In this document: positions 1 to 6,325 of the stretch, piece after piece
Layout: every line of letters starts with the position of its first letter
Position numbering within the stretch: the stretch's first letter is position 1
Source of the DNA: CAYRWK01 sp964427965
Lineage (GTDB): Bacteria > Patescibacteriota > WWE3 > UBA101185 > UBA10185
Direction of reading: 5' to 3'
Length of the DNA stretch: 8,701 nucleotides
NCBI GenBank assembly: GCA_964427965.1
Contig: CAYRWK010000034.1
Location: 1-8,701 of the forward strand
Translations under genes and position numbers: made by a program
The notes under the pieces: model-generated
Told to the model about the DNA's origin: nothing
Databases searched by the model: none
What the model saw: the letters and a program-made list of their open reading frames with translations, nothing else

Positions 1-15
1 GCCTGCTTCGCAGGC
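1..15. repeat. Short perfect hairpin at the left edge
   Basis: GCCTGC and GCAGGC form a perfect 6-bp GC-rich stem around a TTC loop. No T-run follows on the plus strand, so it is not a typical plus-strand intrinsic terminator. It may be the remnant of a structure belonging to a gene outside the window. Function unknown. Confidence 0.5.
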
Positions 16-35
16 ACTTACTATTGGATTCACTA

Positions 36-58
36 GCCAAAACCCGGAACCCTTTGGC
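36..58. repeat. Short inverted repeat in the ATPase leader region
   Basis: GCCAAA and TTTGGC are perfect 6-bp arms around an 11-base loop. TTGG at 24-27 could pair instead with CCAA at 37-40, so two folds are possible. It lies upstream of the proposed promoter and is therefore probably not in the ATPase transcript. Short arms like these can arise by chance. Confidence 0.25.
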
Positions 59-65
59 GCAAACC

Positions 66-90
66 AGTTTTACGTTCAGTAGAAATTAGT
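66..90. promoter_or_regulatory. Operator-like imperfect dyad upstream of the ATPase operon
   Basis: TTTTAC and GTAGAA flank a 5-base spacer (GTTCA). This has the same half-site spacing as TTCTAC-N5-GTAGAA in the stronger dyad at 3313-3341. Aligned over 26 bases (65-90 against 3316-3341), the two sites share 17 positions, including all of GTAGAA and the following TTA. The right arm overlaps the proposed -35 of the ATPase promoter, a position suited to repression. It is inferred to be a weaker binding site for the BlaI-like repressor at 2024-2395. Arm symmetry is imperfect. Confidence 0.4.
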
Positions 91-108
91 GCCAAATAAC
101 ATTACAAT
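80..108 (+). promoter_or_regulatory. Candidate promoter of the ATPase-repressor-protease operon
   Basis: The -10 TACAAT (103-108) is identical to the -10 of the stronger promoter at 3299-3327. Seventeen bases upstream, TAGAAA (80-85) matches four of six positions of the TTGACA consensus. Transcription would start near 115, leaving only about five bases before the ATG at 120, so the message would be nearly leaderless. The weak -35 keeps confidence low. Confidence 0.35.
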
Positions 109-119
109 ATTTCTAAACA

Positions 120-2027
120 ATGTTTAAGAATAAGCCTCTACTGCTCCAAGATAAGAAATTTAGATCCTTACTACTTGCTCTAGCTGTGGTACTTCCTTTT
201 GAGGTACTTTCTTTCTTCTCTATCCACCTGCCGTTCTGGATTGAATACCCACTATTTGCTTTATTAATATATATCTTTGGAAAGAATGTCTTAAGACATG
301 GCTTCAAAAGCTTGATGCGGTTACGTTTCTCGGATATCAATCTTTTGATGTCGATTGCAATCCTTGGTGCAGTCTATTTGCAGGAATTAGAAGAAGCAGT
401 AATTATCGTGGTTCTTTTTGCCCTAGGGGAAGCTTTGGAAGATTTTGGTATCAGTCAGAGTCAAAAAGCTTTGAAAGTATTAGTGGACGAATCTCCTAAA
501 CAAGCACAAATTAAAGGTGAATCTAGAAAAACACTCGTAGACAAGATTGTCGTTGGTGACATTATTATTGTAAAACCAGGTGACCGAATTCCCTTAGATG
601 GGGTGATTGTTGAAGGTTTTTCGCTTGTTGATGAGTCTACAATCACCGGCGAGCCTTTACCTAAAAACAAACATATCAACGATCTCGTTTTTGCAGGAAC
701 CATGAACGGTAGTGGTTATCTTGAAATAAAGGTTTCTAAATTATCTAAAGACAGTACACTGGCAAAAATTATAGAGTTAACCTATTCCTCGTCCGAAAAG
801 AAATCTTCATATCAGAGATTTATAGAGAAGTTCGCCACATACTACACACCCACGATCCTGATCATCGCCTCACTAATAATCGTTATTCCGGTCGTTTTGT
901 TGGGACAGCCATTTAACCAATGGTTTACTCAGGCATTGACACTACTTATTATTTCTTGTCCTTGTGCTTTAGTTATTTCCACACCTATATCTGTCTACTC
1001 CGCCATAGGCAACGCCACCCAAAGAGGCGTACTTATCAAAGGTGGCAGATTCATCGAGGAACTTGGAAAGGTAAAAGTGGTTGCATTCGATAAAACACGT
1101 ACCCTTACCAAAGGTGAACCAATCATTTCGGATATTGTGCCGTTTAATGGTTTCACAAAAGACGACGTGGTGGCTTGTGCCGCGGGAATAGAGCTCCTAT
1201 CTGAACATCCTCTCGGTCAAAGCATAATTAAGGAGGCCGAAAAACTCCGGCTCTCACCCCATAAATTTACCAATTTTAAAGCCATCCCCGGAAAGGGCTT
1301 AACTGGTGACTGTTTGGTCTGTACTGATAGTCATTATTGTATGGGTAATATTAGTTTCATTTCCGAACAACATCCTCTTGTGGAGGAAGCTATCGACTAT
1401 GTTAAAAAGTTTGAAAAACAAGGTAAAACCACAATTGTAATTAGTAACAATAAAGTAATAACCGGTGTCATCGCTATTACAGATGAAGTTAGGGCAGAGA
1501 GTAAAGCTGTCATCAACAAACTGGATCAATTCAATATTCAATCTGTAATTCTAACGGGAGACAACCAATCATCAGCTGATTTTGTGGCGAGCCAACTTGG
1601 TATAAAAAATGCTCAAGCCAATTTACTACCCGAGCATAAAGTTTCAGAACTCTCCAAACTTATTAAAAAATATAACCATGTTGCCATGGTCGGCGATGGT
1701 GTAAACGATGCTCCATCTCTAGTCACTGCACCGGTCGGAATTGCCATGGGTGCAGCTGGTTCTGCAGTCGCCATAGAGAACGCAGATGTTGCCATCATGA
1801 ACGACAATCTAAATCTTTTACCCTTCATAATCGAACTCGGCAAGAAATCAACTCAAACCATTAAAATTAATACAGCTGTCGCCATCGGTGTTAAAATCAG
1901 CTTTCTTGGCTTAGCATTTTTGGGAAAAGGCAATTTGGCCTTAGCCATATTTGCCGACGTGGGAGTGACGGTCGCGGTCATCTTAAACGGATTAAGATTG
2001 TTTACATTTAAGGAAACTAATAAATGA
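120..2027 (+). CDS. Heavy-metal P1B-type ATPase, ZntA/CadA-like (Zn/Cd/Pb)
   Basis: This membrane pump (635 aa) should use ATP to export soft divalent metals. Visible parts in order are four N-terminal membrane segments (about 16-107), actuator TGEP (176-179), the transport-site motif C280-P281-C282, the phosphorylation motif with D324, N-domain SEHPLG (361-366), TGDN (479-482), hinge GDGVNDAP (525-532) and two last membrane helices. K592 and D613 in the last helices match the Lys and Asp of the ZntA/CadA subgroup, and E104 fits its conserved Glu; this favours Zn/Cd/Pb over copper. There is no N-terminal HMA domain, so it is shorter than many relatives. Oddity: the near-invariant DKTGTLT reads DKTRTLT (R327, codon CGT at 1098-1100). 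C398, C401, H405 and C407 cluster in the N domain. No Shine-Dalgarno is seen. It overlaps the next gene by 4 bases. Confidence 0.93.
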   Translation: MFKNKPLLLQDKKFRSLLLALAVVLPFEVLSFFSIHLPFWIEYPLFALLIYIFGKNVLRHGFKSLMRLRFSDINLLMSIAILGAVYLQELEEAVIIVVLFALGEALEDFGISQSQKALKVLVDESPKQAQIKGESRKTLVDKIVVGDIIIVKPGDRIPLDGVIVEGFSLVDESTITGEPLPKNKHINDLVFAGTMNGSGYLEIKVSKLSKDSTLAKIIELTYSSSEKKSSYQRFIEKFATYYTPTILIIASLIIVIPVVLLGQPFNQWFTQALTLLIISCPCALVISTPISVYSAIGNATQRGVLIKGGRFIEELGKVKVVAFDKTRTLTKGEPIISDIVPFNGFTKDDVVACAAGIELLSEHPLGQSIIKEAEKLRLSPHKFTNFKAIPGKGLTGDCLVCTDSHYCMGNISFISEQHPLVEEAIDYVKKFEKQGKTTIVISNNKVITGVIAITDEVRAESKAVINKLDQFNIQSVILTGDNQSSADFVASQLGIKNAQANLLPEHKVSELSKLIKKYNHVAMVGDGVNDAPSLVTAPVGIAMGAAGSAVAIENADVAIMNDNLNLLPFIIELGKKSTQTIKINTAVAIGVKISFLGLAFLGKGNLALAIFADVGVTVAVILNGLRLFTFKETNK

Positions 2028-2395
2028 AAATTCAAATAATTGAAGGGAAGTTAGAGACAATTGTGATGGCTATTGTTTGGGAAAAGAAAACATGTTCGCC
2101 TAAGGAGGTGCTAAGTGAGTTAAAAGGTGAGTACGCACTAACAACCATTTCGACGATCTTAGAGAGGTTGTATGAGAAAGACTTGTTAATCAAAACTAAG
2201 GTTGCTGGTAAAGTCACCTTTGCCCCAAAAATATCTGAACAATTGTATTCCGAATCAATGGTCAGTCAATTTATGAATAAGGTGGTCACCTCTTTTGGTG
2301 ATTTAGCTGTCAGCTCATTTGCTAAGGGCGTAGAACAACTCCCAACCGAAAAACGCTTGGAACTAGTCGAATTGCTTAAACAGAATGAAAGATAG
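2024..2395 (+). CDS. BlaI/MecI/CopY-family transcriptional repressor
   Basis: This 123-aa protein has the size and layout of BlaI/MecI: a winged-helix DNA-binding domain (about 5-70) and a C-terminal dimerisation helix region (about 75-120). The recognition helix is probably TISTILERLYEKDLL (41-55), followed by a wing around KVAGKVTFAP. Unlike classical copper-sensing CopY, it has no C-terminal CxC metal motifs and only one cysteine (C24), so it probably does not sense metal itself. F99-A100-K101 lies at about the place where BlaI/MecI are cut before a Phe by BlaR1/MecR1. The start overlaps the ATPase stop as ATGA, with AAGGA 9 bases upstream (2010-2014), the only good ribosome site seen here. 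The following M56 gene overlaps it by 11 bases. It is inferred to bind the dyads at 3313-3341 and 66-90. Confidence 0.88.
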   Translation: MKIQIIEGKLETIVMAIVWEKKTCSPKEVLSELKGEYALTTISTILERLYEKDLLIKTKVAGKVTFAPKISEQLYSESMVSQFMNKVVTSFGDLAVSSFAKGVEQLPTEKRLELVELLKQNER

Positions 2396-3272
2396 CCGAT
2401 TATTAAATATTATATTGGGGATATTCCTTGTTGTTTTATTGGCTTGGTTTATCAAAACAGCCATAGTACTGTACCCATTATTAATTGGCGCGGTACTAGT
2501 TTTTTGTAGTATTTGTCTTAGTTCTCTGCTGCCCTATGTTGGTGCCGGATCTTTAATTATGGGAACACTTCTAGTCGGAAGTTTATTTCTAATCTTATTC
2601 CGAACTTATCATTTTTCAAAAAGCCTAAAGATCAGCACTTCCTCAAACAAGACAATTGATAGATTAGCTTTCAAGCACCAATTACAAGGAAAAATAATTT
2701 TATTTGATGACGATAGACCGCAGGCATTTTGTTTAGGATACTGGAAGCCAAAGATCTATCTTTCTCAAGGACTTTTATCCATGATGTCACTTCCGGAGTT
2801 AGAAGCCGTTGTTACTCACGAAAAACAGCATCTAATTAATAACGACAATTTGGTAACCCTGATTCTATACGTCTTACGAAATACATTTTTCTTTTTACCT
2901 GTAGTGGCAGATTTTGTAAACTCCTATCATATCCAAAAAGAAATCAAGGCAGATCGTGGAACTATTCATGCGACAGGACGGAGCGGCCATCTTATCTCAG
3001 CTCTCAGGAAGGTAATTGATTACCCATCATTCAATATAACTTCTATTAATACATTTTCTCAAAAACACGATATCGAGATTAGGGTAAAATCTCTTCTCGG
3101 AATCTACACACCGAAATACATGATTAATGGACGCAGTCTTCTTGTGAGCGCCATAATGATTTTATTGGCTGTTAATGTGATGGCTAACAAAGTAGAAGTA
3201 CACCCATCAGGCCAACAATCGAGTTCTGTCTGTCTTGATAATAATATTTGCGAAGACGAGTGTCAGTCGTGA
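2385..3272 (+). CDS. M56-family membrane metalloprotease, BlaR1-like sensor
   Basis: This integral-membrane zinc protease (295 aa) probably inactivates the BlaI-like repressor encoded just upstream. Hydrophobic segments lie at about 7-26, 27-49 and 54-72. A peptidase domain follows with HEKQH (H145, E146, H149), the HExxH zinc motif, and downstream E186 in KEIKAD as a likely third ligand. A final membrane segment lies at about 251-268. By analogy with BlaR1, the protease domain faces the cytoplasm and the C-terminus is outside. BlaR1 carries a large penicillin-binding domain there; this protein has only about 27 residues, with C283, C289 and C293 and several acidic residues. Such a tail could bind metal or respond to disulfide state (inference). 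The start overlaps the repressor gene by 11 bases with no Shine-Dalgarno, suggesting translational coupling. The stop is TGA. Confidence 0.85.
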   Translation: MKDSRLLNIILGIFLVVLLAWFIKTAIVLYPLLIGAVLVFCSICLSSLLPYVGAGSLIMGTLLVGSLFLILFRTYHFSKSLKISTSSNKTIDRLAFKHQLQGKIILFDDDRPQAFCLGYWKPKIYLSQGLLSMMSLPELEAVVTHEKQHLINNDNLVTLILYVLRNTFFFLPVVADFVNSYHIQKEIKADRGTIHATGRSGHLISALRKVIDYPSFNITSINTFSQKHDIEIRVKSLLGIYTPKYMINGRSLLVSAIMILLAVNVMANKVEVHPSGQQSSSVCLDNNICEDECQS

Positions 3273-3298
3273 TTTTCTAATATATTCAAATAAAATAA

Positions 3299-3327
3299 TT
3301 GACAGAGGATAAAATAACTTCTACAAT
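3299..3327 (+). promoter_or_regulatory. Near-consensus sigma-70-type promoter of the CPFC thioredoxin gene
   Basis: TTGACA (3299-3304) is a perfect -35. After exactly 17 bases comes TACAAT (3322-3327), one mismatch from TATAAT. Transcription should start near 3334, giving a leader of about 20 bases before the ATG at 3355. The -10 lies within the inverted repeat at 3313-3341, so a protein bound there would block RNA polymerase. This is the strongest promoter visible in the window. Confidence 0.8.
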
Positions 3328-3341
3328 GTGTAGAAGTTATT
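3313..3341. promoter_or_regulatory. Perfect 13-bp-arm inverted repeat, probable BlaI-type operator
   Basis: AATAACTTCTACA (3313-3325) and TGTAGAAGTTATT (3329-3341) are perfect complements around ATG. The core reads TACA-N3-TGTA, close to the TACA/TGTA half-sites known for BlaI, MecI and CopY operators, which usually have a two-base spacer. It covers the -10 and the expected transcription start of the promoter at 3299-3327. With a BlaI-family gene ending about 920 bases upstream, it is very likely that repressor's site. A hairpin in RNA ending the upstream operon is an alternative or added role, but no clean T-run follows. Confidence 0.75.
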
Positions 3342-3354
3342 ATTAGTTTAGAAA

Positions 3355-4083
3355 ATGATCAACCTCAAAATAAATCCTACTCACCTGTTACTAATTCTCA
3401 GTTTGTTTTTCTCAGGCATTTTATTTCTAAAAATTCAAAAACTTGAATTAAAACTGACTCAAGCGGAAGGCCAGGTAAACAAACCTTCCGGTCAGCAACA
3501 AGCCCCGGATCCGGAGCCAAGTAAAAATTTAGAAGCCATGCCCCCAGTTACAGACAAAGATCACATTCTTGGCAATAAGAACGCCGATGCAGTGTTAGTA
3601 GTCTATACCGACCTGGAATGTCCTTTCTGTAAACGCTTCCACGCTACAATGCAACAAATTGTTAAGGAATATGGTGACAAGGTGGCTTGGGTCTATCGGC
3701 AGAATCCCTTAAGCTTTCACGCTAATGCCCAAAAAGAGGCAGAAGCCACGGAATGTGCCTTTGAGCAGGGTGGAAACAAAGCTTACTGGAAATATGTCGA
3801 TCAGTTGATGGAAAGAACTACCTCAAATGGAACTGGCTTTGCTTTAGACAAACTCGTTCCCCTTGCTTCCGAATTGGGTCTAAATGCTAATAAATTTAAA
3901 CAATGTCTTGACGGTGGTAAGTATGCCCAACATGTAAGCGACGATATGGCAGGTGGTGCCAAGGCTGGCGTTCAGGGTACACCAGGAACAATAATCGTAG
4001 GCAAAAACGGCAAAAGAGACTTCATTAATGGTGCTCAACCTTTCGAACAAATCAAACAGCAGATAGACTCAGTTCTTAAATAA
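3355..4083 (+). CDS. Membrane-anchored DsbA-like thioredoxin-fold protein (CPFC)
   Basis: This is probably an extracytoplasmic thiol-disulfide oxidoreductase (242 aa). One hydrophobic segment (about 9-26) acts as signal anchor, followed by a charged, Pro/Gln-rich linker (about 27-65) and a DsbA-like thioredoxin domain (about 66-240). The active site is C89-P90-F91-C92 and the cis-proline loop is G208-T209-P210. Two more cysteines, C134 and C184, in the inserted helical region could form a structural or second redox pair. The gene stands alone between a strong operator-covered promoter and an intrinsic terminator, so it is the best candidate for tight control by the BlaI/M56 pair. No Shine-Dalgarno is seen before the ATG. 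Whether it oxidises, isomerises or helps deliver metal cannot be told from sequence. Confidence 0.85.
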   Translation: MINLKINPTHLLLILSLFFSGILFLKIQKLELKLTQAEGQVNKPSGQQQAPDPEPSKNLEAMPPVTDKDHILGNKNADAVLVVYTDLECPFCKRFHATMQQIVKEYGDKVAWVYRQNPLSFHANAQKEAEATECAFEQGGNKAYWKYVDQLMERTTSNGTGFALDKLVPLASELGLNANKFKQCLDGGKYAQHVSDDMAGGAKAGVQGTPGTIIVGKNGKRDFINGAQPFEQIKQQIDSVLK

Positions 4084-4094
4084 ACCTGCACACA

Positions 4095-4132
4095 CCAGAC
4101 GGGCCTTATCAGAAGAAGCTCGTCTGGTTTTT
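4095..4132 (+). terminator. Intrinsic terminator after the CPFC thioredoxin gene
   Basis: CCAGACG (4095-4101) pairs perfectly with CGTCTGG (4121-4127), extendable inward by a G-T and a G-C pair, and is followed at once by TTTTT (4128-4132). It begins 11 bases after the stop codon. It separates the CPFC gene from the desulfurase operon, which must then have its own promoter or depend on readthrough. Confidence 0.85.
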
Positions 4133-4156
4133 GGGTAGGCTTAAGGATCAAGTTTT

Positions 4157-4162
4157 TAACAT
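4157..4162 (+). promoter_or_regulatory. Possible -10 element for the desulfurase operon
   Basis: A start is needed after the terminator ending at 4132, and only 37 bases remain before the ATG at 4170. TAACAT (4157-4162) matches four of six positions of TATAAT and would place the transcription start at about 4169-4170, giving a leaderless message. No convincing -35 is visible. AAGGA at 4143-4147 is about 22 bases from the ATG, too far to act as a normal ribosome site. Tentative. Confidence 0.25.
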
Positions 4163-4169
4163 TTGTCTA

Positions 4170-5378
4170 ATGAATAACAAACTAAGAAGTGATTTTCCAA
4201 TATTTTCTAATCAAGGTGAAAAACTACCGATATATTTTGATAGTGCCTGTCAAAGTCTTCGCCCCCAAGTAGTAATCGATTCTATGATCGATTATTATCA
4301 AAACTATCCGGCTTGTGCCGGAAGAAGCATGCACTCTTTTGCTTCAAAGGTGACCCAAAAGTGTGACGAGTCCAGAGTTACTATTGCGAAATTTATCAAT
4401 GCCAGGCAAAAAGAAGAAGTAGTTTTTACCCGTAATACAACTGAGGGTATAAATCTGGTAGCTAACTGCTTAGATTTCAAACCAGGAGACATCGTTATCA
4501 CTTCGGACAAGGAACATAATTCAAATTTAATTCCTTGGCAAGTCTTGGTAAATAAAAAAGGCATCATCCATAAGATTATTCTCTCCCTTTCCGATAACAC
4601 TTTCGATCTTGATGAGTTTAAGAAAACTATAAATAGCCGGGTGAAATTAGTATCTTTGGGTTTTACCTCTAATCTTGATGGAGTTACTATTCCGGCCAAG
4701 GAAATAATTGAAACCGCCCACAAGAACGGAAGCCTTGTCTTACTGGATGCCGCCCAAACAGCACCTCACCAAAAAATTGATGTGCGTGAACTTGATGTTG
4801 ACTTCCTTGCCTTTTCAGGACATAAAATGCTCGGTCCATCAGGGACTGGAGTCTTATACGGAAAATATAAGCTGCTGGAAAATCTCGAACCATTTATGGT
4901 TGGTGGAGACACCGTGTCATCTTCTACTTACACCACACATGAGTTCTTGGCACCACCGGAAAAGTTTGAGGCCGGTCTTCAAGATTATGCCGGTATCATT
5001 GGACTAGGCGAAGCAGCCAAATATTTAATGAAAGTTGGATTTTCCGAAATTGAAAAAAAAGAAAGAGAGATTAACTCATACCTGACAAAAGAACTGCTGG
5101 CCATTCCCAATCTAAAAATTATTGGTCCGGAAAATTCGGACAAAAGAGGCGGAATAATCTCTTTCTGTGTCGATGGTGTTGATCACCATCAGTTGGCATT
5201 AATTCTGGATCAGTCGGCCAACATCATGGTTCGATCAGGTCAACACTGCGTTCATTCCTGGTTTCACCACCACAAGATTAAGGGTTCCGTTAGGGTTTCG
5301 GTATACTTCTACAATACCTTGGAAGAAGCTGAGTTGTTTGTGAGAGAAATTAAAAAAGTTATTCAGGTTTTACTGTAA
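4170..5378 (+). CDS. sufS: SufS-type (group II) cysteine desulfurase
   Basis: This PLP enzyme should convert cysteine to alanine and hold the sulfur as an enzyme persulfide for Fe-S clusters or other thio-products. From the ATG at 4170 it is 402 aa, normal for SufS. Motifs in that numbering are RNTTEGIN (88-95), H116 in KEHNSN (probably stacking on PLP), D193 and Q196 in LDAAQ (cofactor contacts), K219 in SGHKMLGPSGTG (Schiff base), C360 in RSGQHC (persulfide) and R375 in RVSVYFYN (substrate carboxylate). The frame is open back to a TTG at 4131, but that codon lies in the terminator T-run and would add 13 unlikely residues. No SufBCD, SufE/SufU or IscU gene is in the window. It is followed after 3 bases by a thioredoxin-fold gene, which suggests sulfur supply tied to thiol redox (inference). 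Confidence 0.93.
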   Translation: MNNKLRSDFPIFSNQGEKLPIYFDSACQSLRPQVVIDSMIDYYQNYPACAGRSMHSFASKVTQKCDESRVTIAKFINARQKEEVVFTRNTTEGINLVANCLDFKPGDIVITSDKEHNSNLIPWQVLVNKKGIIHKIILSLSDNTFDLDEFKKTINSRVKLVSLGFTSNLDGVTIPAKEIIETAHKNGSLVLLDAAQTAPHQKIDVRELDVDFLAFSGHKMLGPSGTGVLYGKYKLLENLEPFMVGGDTVSSSTYTTHEFLAPPEKFEAGLQDYAGIIGLGEAAKYLMKVGFSEIEKKEREINSYLTKELLAIPNLKIIGPENSDKRGGIISFCVDGVDHHQLALILDQSANIMVRSGQHCVHSWFHHHKIKGSVRVSVYFYNTLEEAELFVREIKKVIQVLL

Positions 5379-5381
5379 CTT

Positions 5382-6323
5382 ATGTTTTGTCTTATCTCAT
5401 TTTTAATTTTATCGATCATCGGGATCTTCAGCGCCTCCCATAGGGTGTTGGCGAAGGAAGCCTTCGATTGCGTTTTTCGTCGTCTCACACTTCGTCCCTG
5501 CAACACAGGTTTTCAGGAAAAAATGAAAGCAAAGATTACCGGTCAACTGTTACCGCGATCAGTTATCCTCGCCAGATTGTTCAATAAGCACTTCGAATTA
5601 TTAGCCTGGTTATTATTTTTAGTTACTTTAGTTAGTATTTTTTGGACAGGCAAGGGTTTGTTTAATTTTTATATGTATGGCAGTTGTAACGGCTTAAATA
5701 AATCAGGTTTTTGTGCTCTTGATCCCACAGGGCAAAACAATAAAGTTTCTCAAGCAGGCGGAAGCTGCACGGTGGGGGAAGGTGATGAGAGCAAGGTTAC
5801 TCTTAAAGATGTGAACCTAAGCACCTTTCCTGCAAAAAACAATAACGAGAAAAATACAGTAGTTTTTATCGGATGCTTTAATTGTGACTACACCCGAAAA
5901 GCATATCCAATTGTTAAAAAGTTAATAGAAAAAAATAAAGTAAATTTTGTTTTTGCTCATTATCCGGTCAAAGGCGAGACTGTGTACATGTTACCCATCG
6001 GATACTGTGCCTACAAGCAAGATCAGTCCAAATACTGGCAACTGGTTGATAAGTTGTTCGCCAGCACCAAAGAAGAAAATGGTAACCCTGATTATCTAAA
6101 TCAATTACTGGTAGGTCTTGGTTACTCTTTGGAATCAATACAGTCATGTACCCAGTCTCAAGAAACAAAAACCGCTGTGGTCAGACAGAGAATCGAGTTG
6201 GAAAAAACTAATATTTATGGAACTCCTTTAGTTTTTATAAACAGCAAGGGGCTAGTAGGGCCTAAGCCGTATAGAGTTTACGATCGAATCTTAGATACTA
6301 TCAATATTTTTAAAAATAAATAA
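5382..6323 (+). CDS. Two-TM protein with C-terminal thioredoxin/DsbA-like domain (CFNC)
   Basis: This 313-aa membrane protein has two parts. The N-terminal part has a hydrophobic segment (about 2-19), a basic stretch of about 45 residues with AFDC (27-30) and LRPC (37-40), then a second membrane helix (about 72-89). If the thioredoxin domain is outside, this basic stretch is probably cytoplasmic. The C-terminal part is a thioredoxin-like domain (about 140-310) with C165-F166-N167-C168 and a G280-T281-P282 cis-proline loop; C209 and C256 may form a further pair. C102, C111 and C129 lie in the linker after the second helix. With ten cysteines it is unusually Cys-rich. A thiol-redox role in the envelope is inferred; the N-terminal domain is not one whose function I know. 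It starts 3 bases after the desulfurase stop and ends 2 bases before the next gene. Confidence 0.75.
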   Translation: MFCLISFLILSIIGIFSASHRVLAKEAFDCVFRRLTLRPCNTGFQEKMKAKITGQLLPRSVILARLFNKHFELLAWLLFLVTLVSIFWTGKGLFNFYMYGSCNGLNKSGFCALDPTGQNNKVSQAGGSCTVGEGDESKVTLKDVNLSTFPAKNNNEKNTVVFIGCFNCDYTRKAYPIVKKLIEKNKVNFVFAHYPVKGETVYMLPIGYCAYKQDQSKYWQLVDKLFASTKEENGNPDYLNQLLVGLGYSLESIQSCTQSQETKTAVVRQRIELEKTNIYGTPLVFINSKGLVGPKPYRVYDRILDTINIFKNK

Positions 6324-6325
6324 AC

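Noticed and set aside
80..115. TAGAAAT (80-86) and ATTTCTA (109-115) as a separate operator
   Set aside because: The arms are short, AT-rich and 22 bases apart; the dyad at 66-90 explains the left copy better by its match to the strong operator.
2101..2110. Strong Shine-Dalgarno-like TAAGGAGGTG inside the repressor gene
   Set aside because: It encodes conserved-looking repressor residues, and the GTG that follows at 2115 runs into a stop after two codons.
4131..4169. Upstream TTG start for the cysteine desulfurase, adding 13 residues
   Set aside because: The TTG lies in the T-run of the terminator, and the ATG at 4170 gives normal SufS length and active-site numbering (K219, C360, R375 against K226, C364, R379 in E. 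coli SufS).
4304..4723. Longest open frame on the minus strand (139 codons)
   Set aside because: It lies wholly inside the desulfurase gene, opposite clear catalytic motifs, and its translation shows no recognisable family; it is a shadow frame.
5305..5315. ACTTCTACAAT, matching the left arm of the operator at 3313-3341
   Set aside because: It encodes the conserved VYFYN segment of the desulfurase and has no matching right arm.
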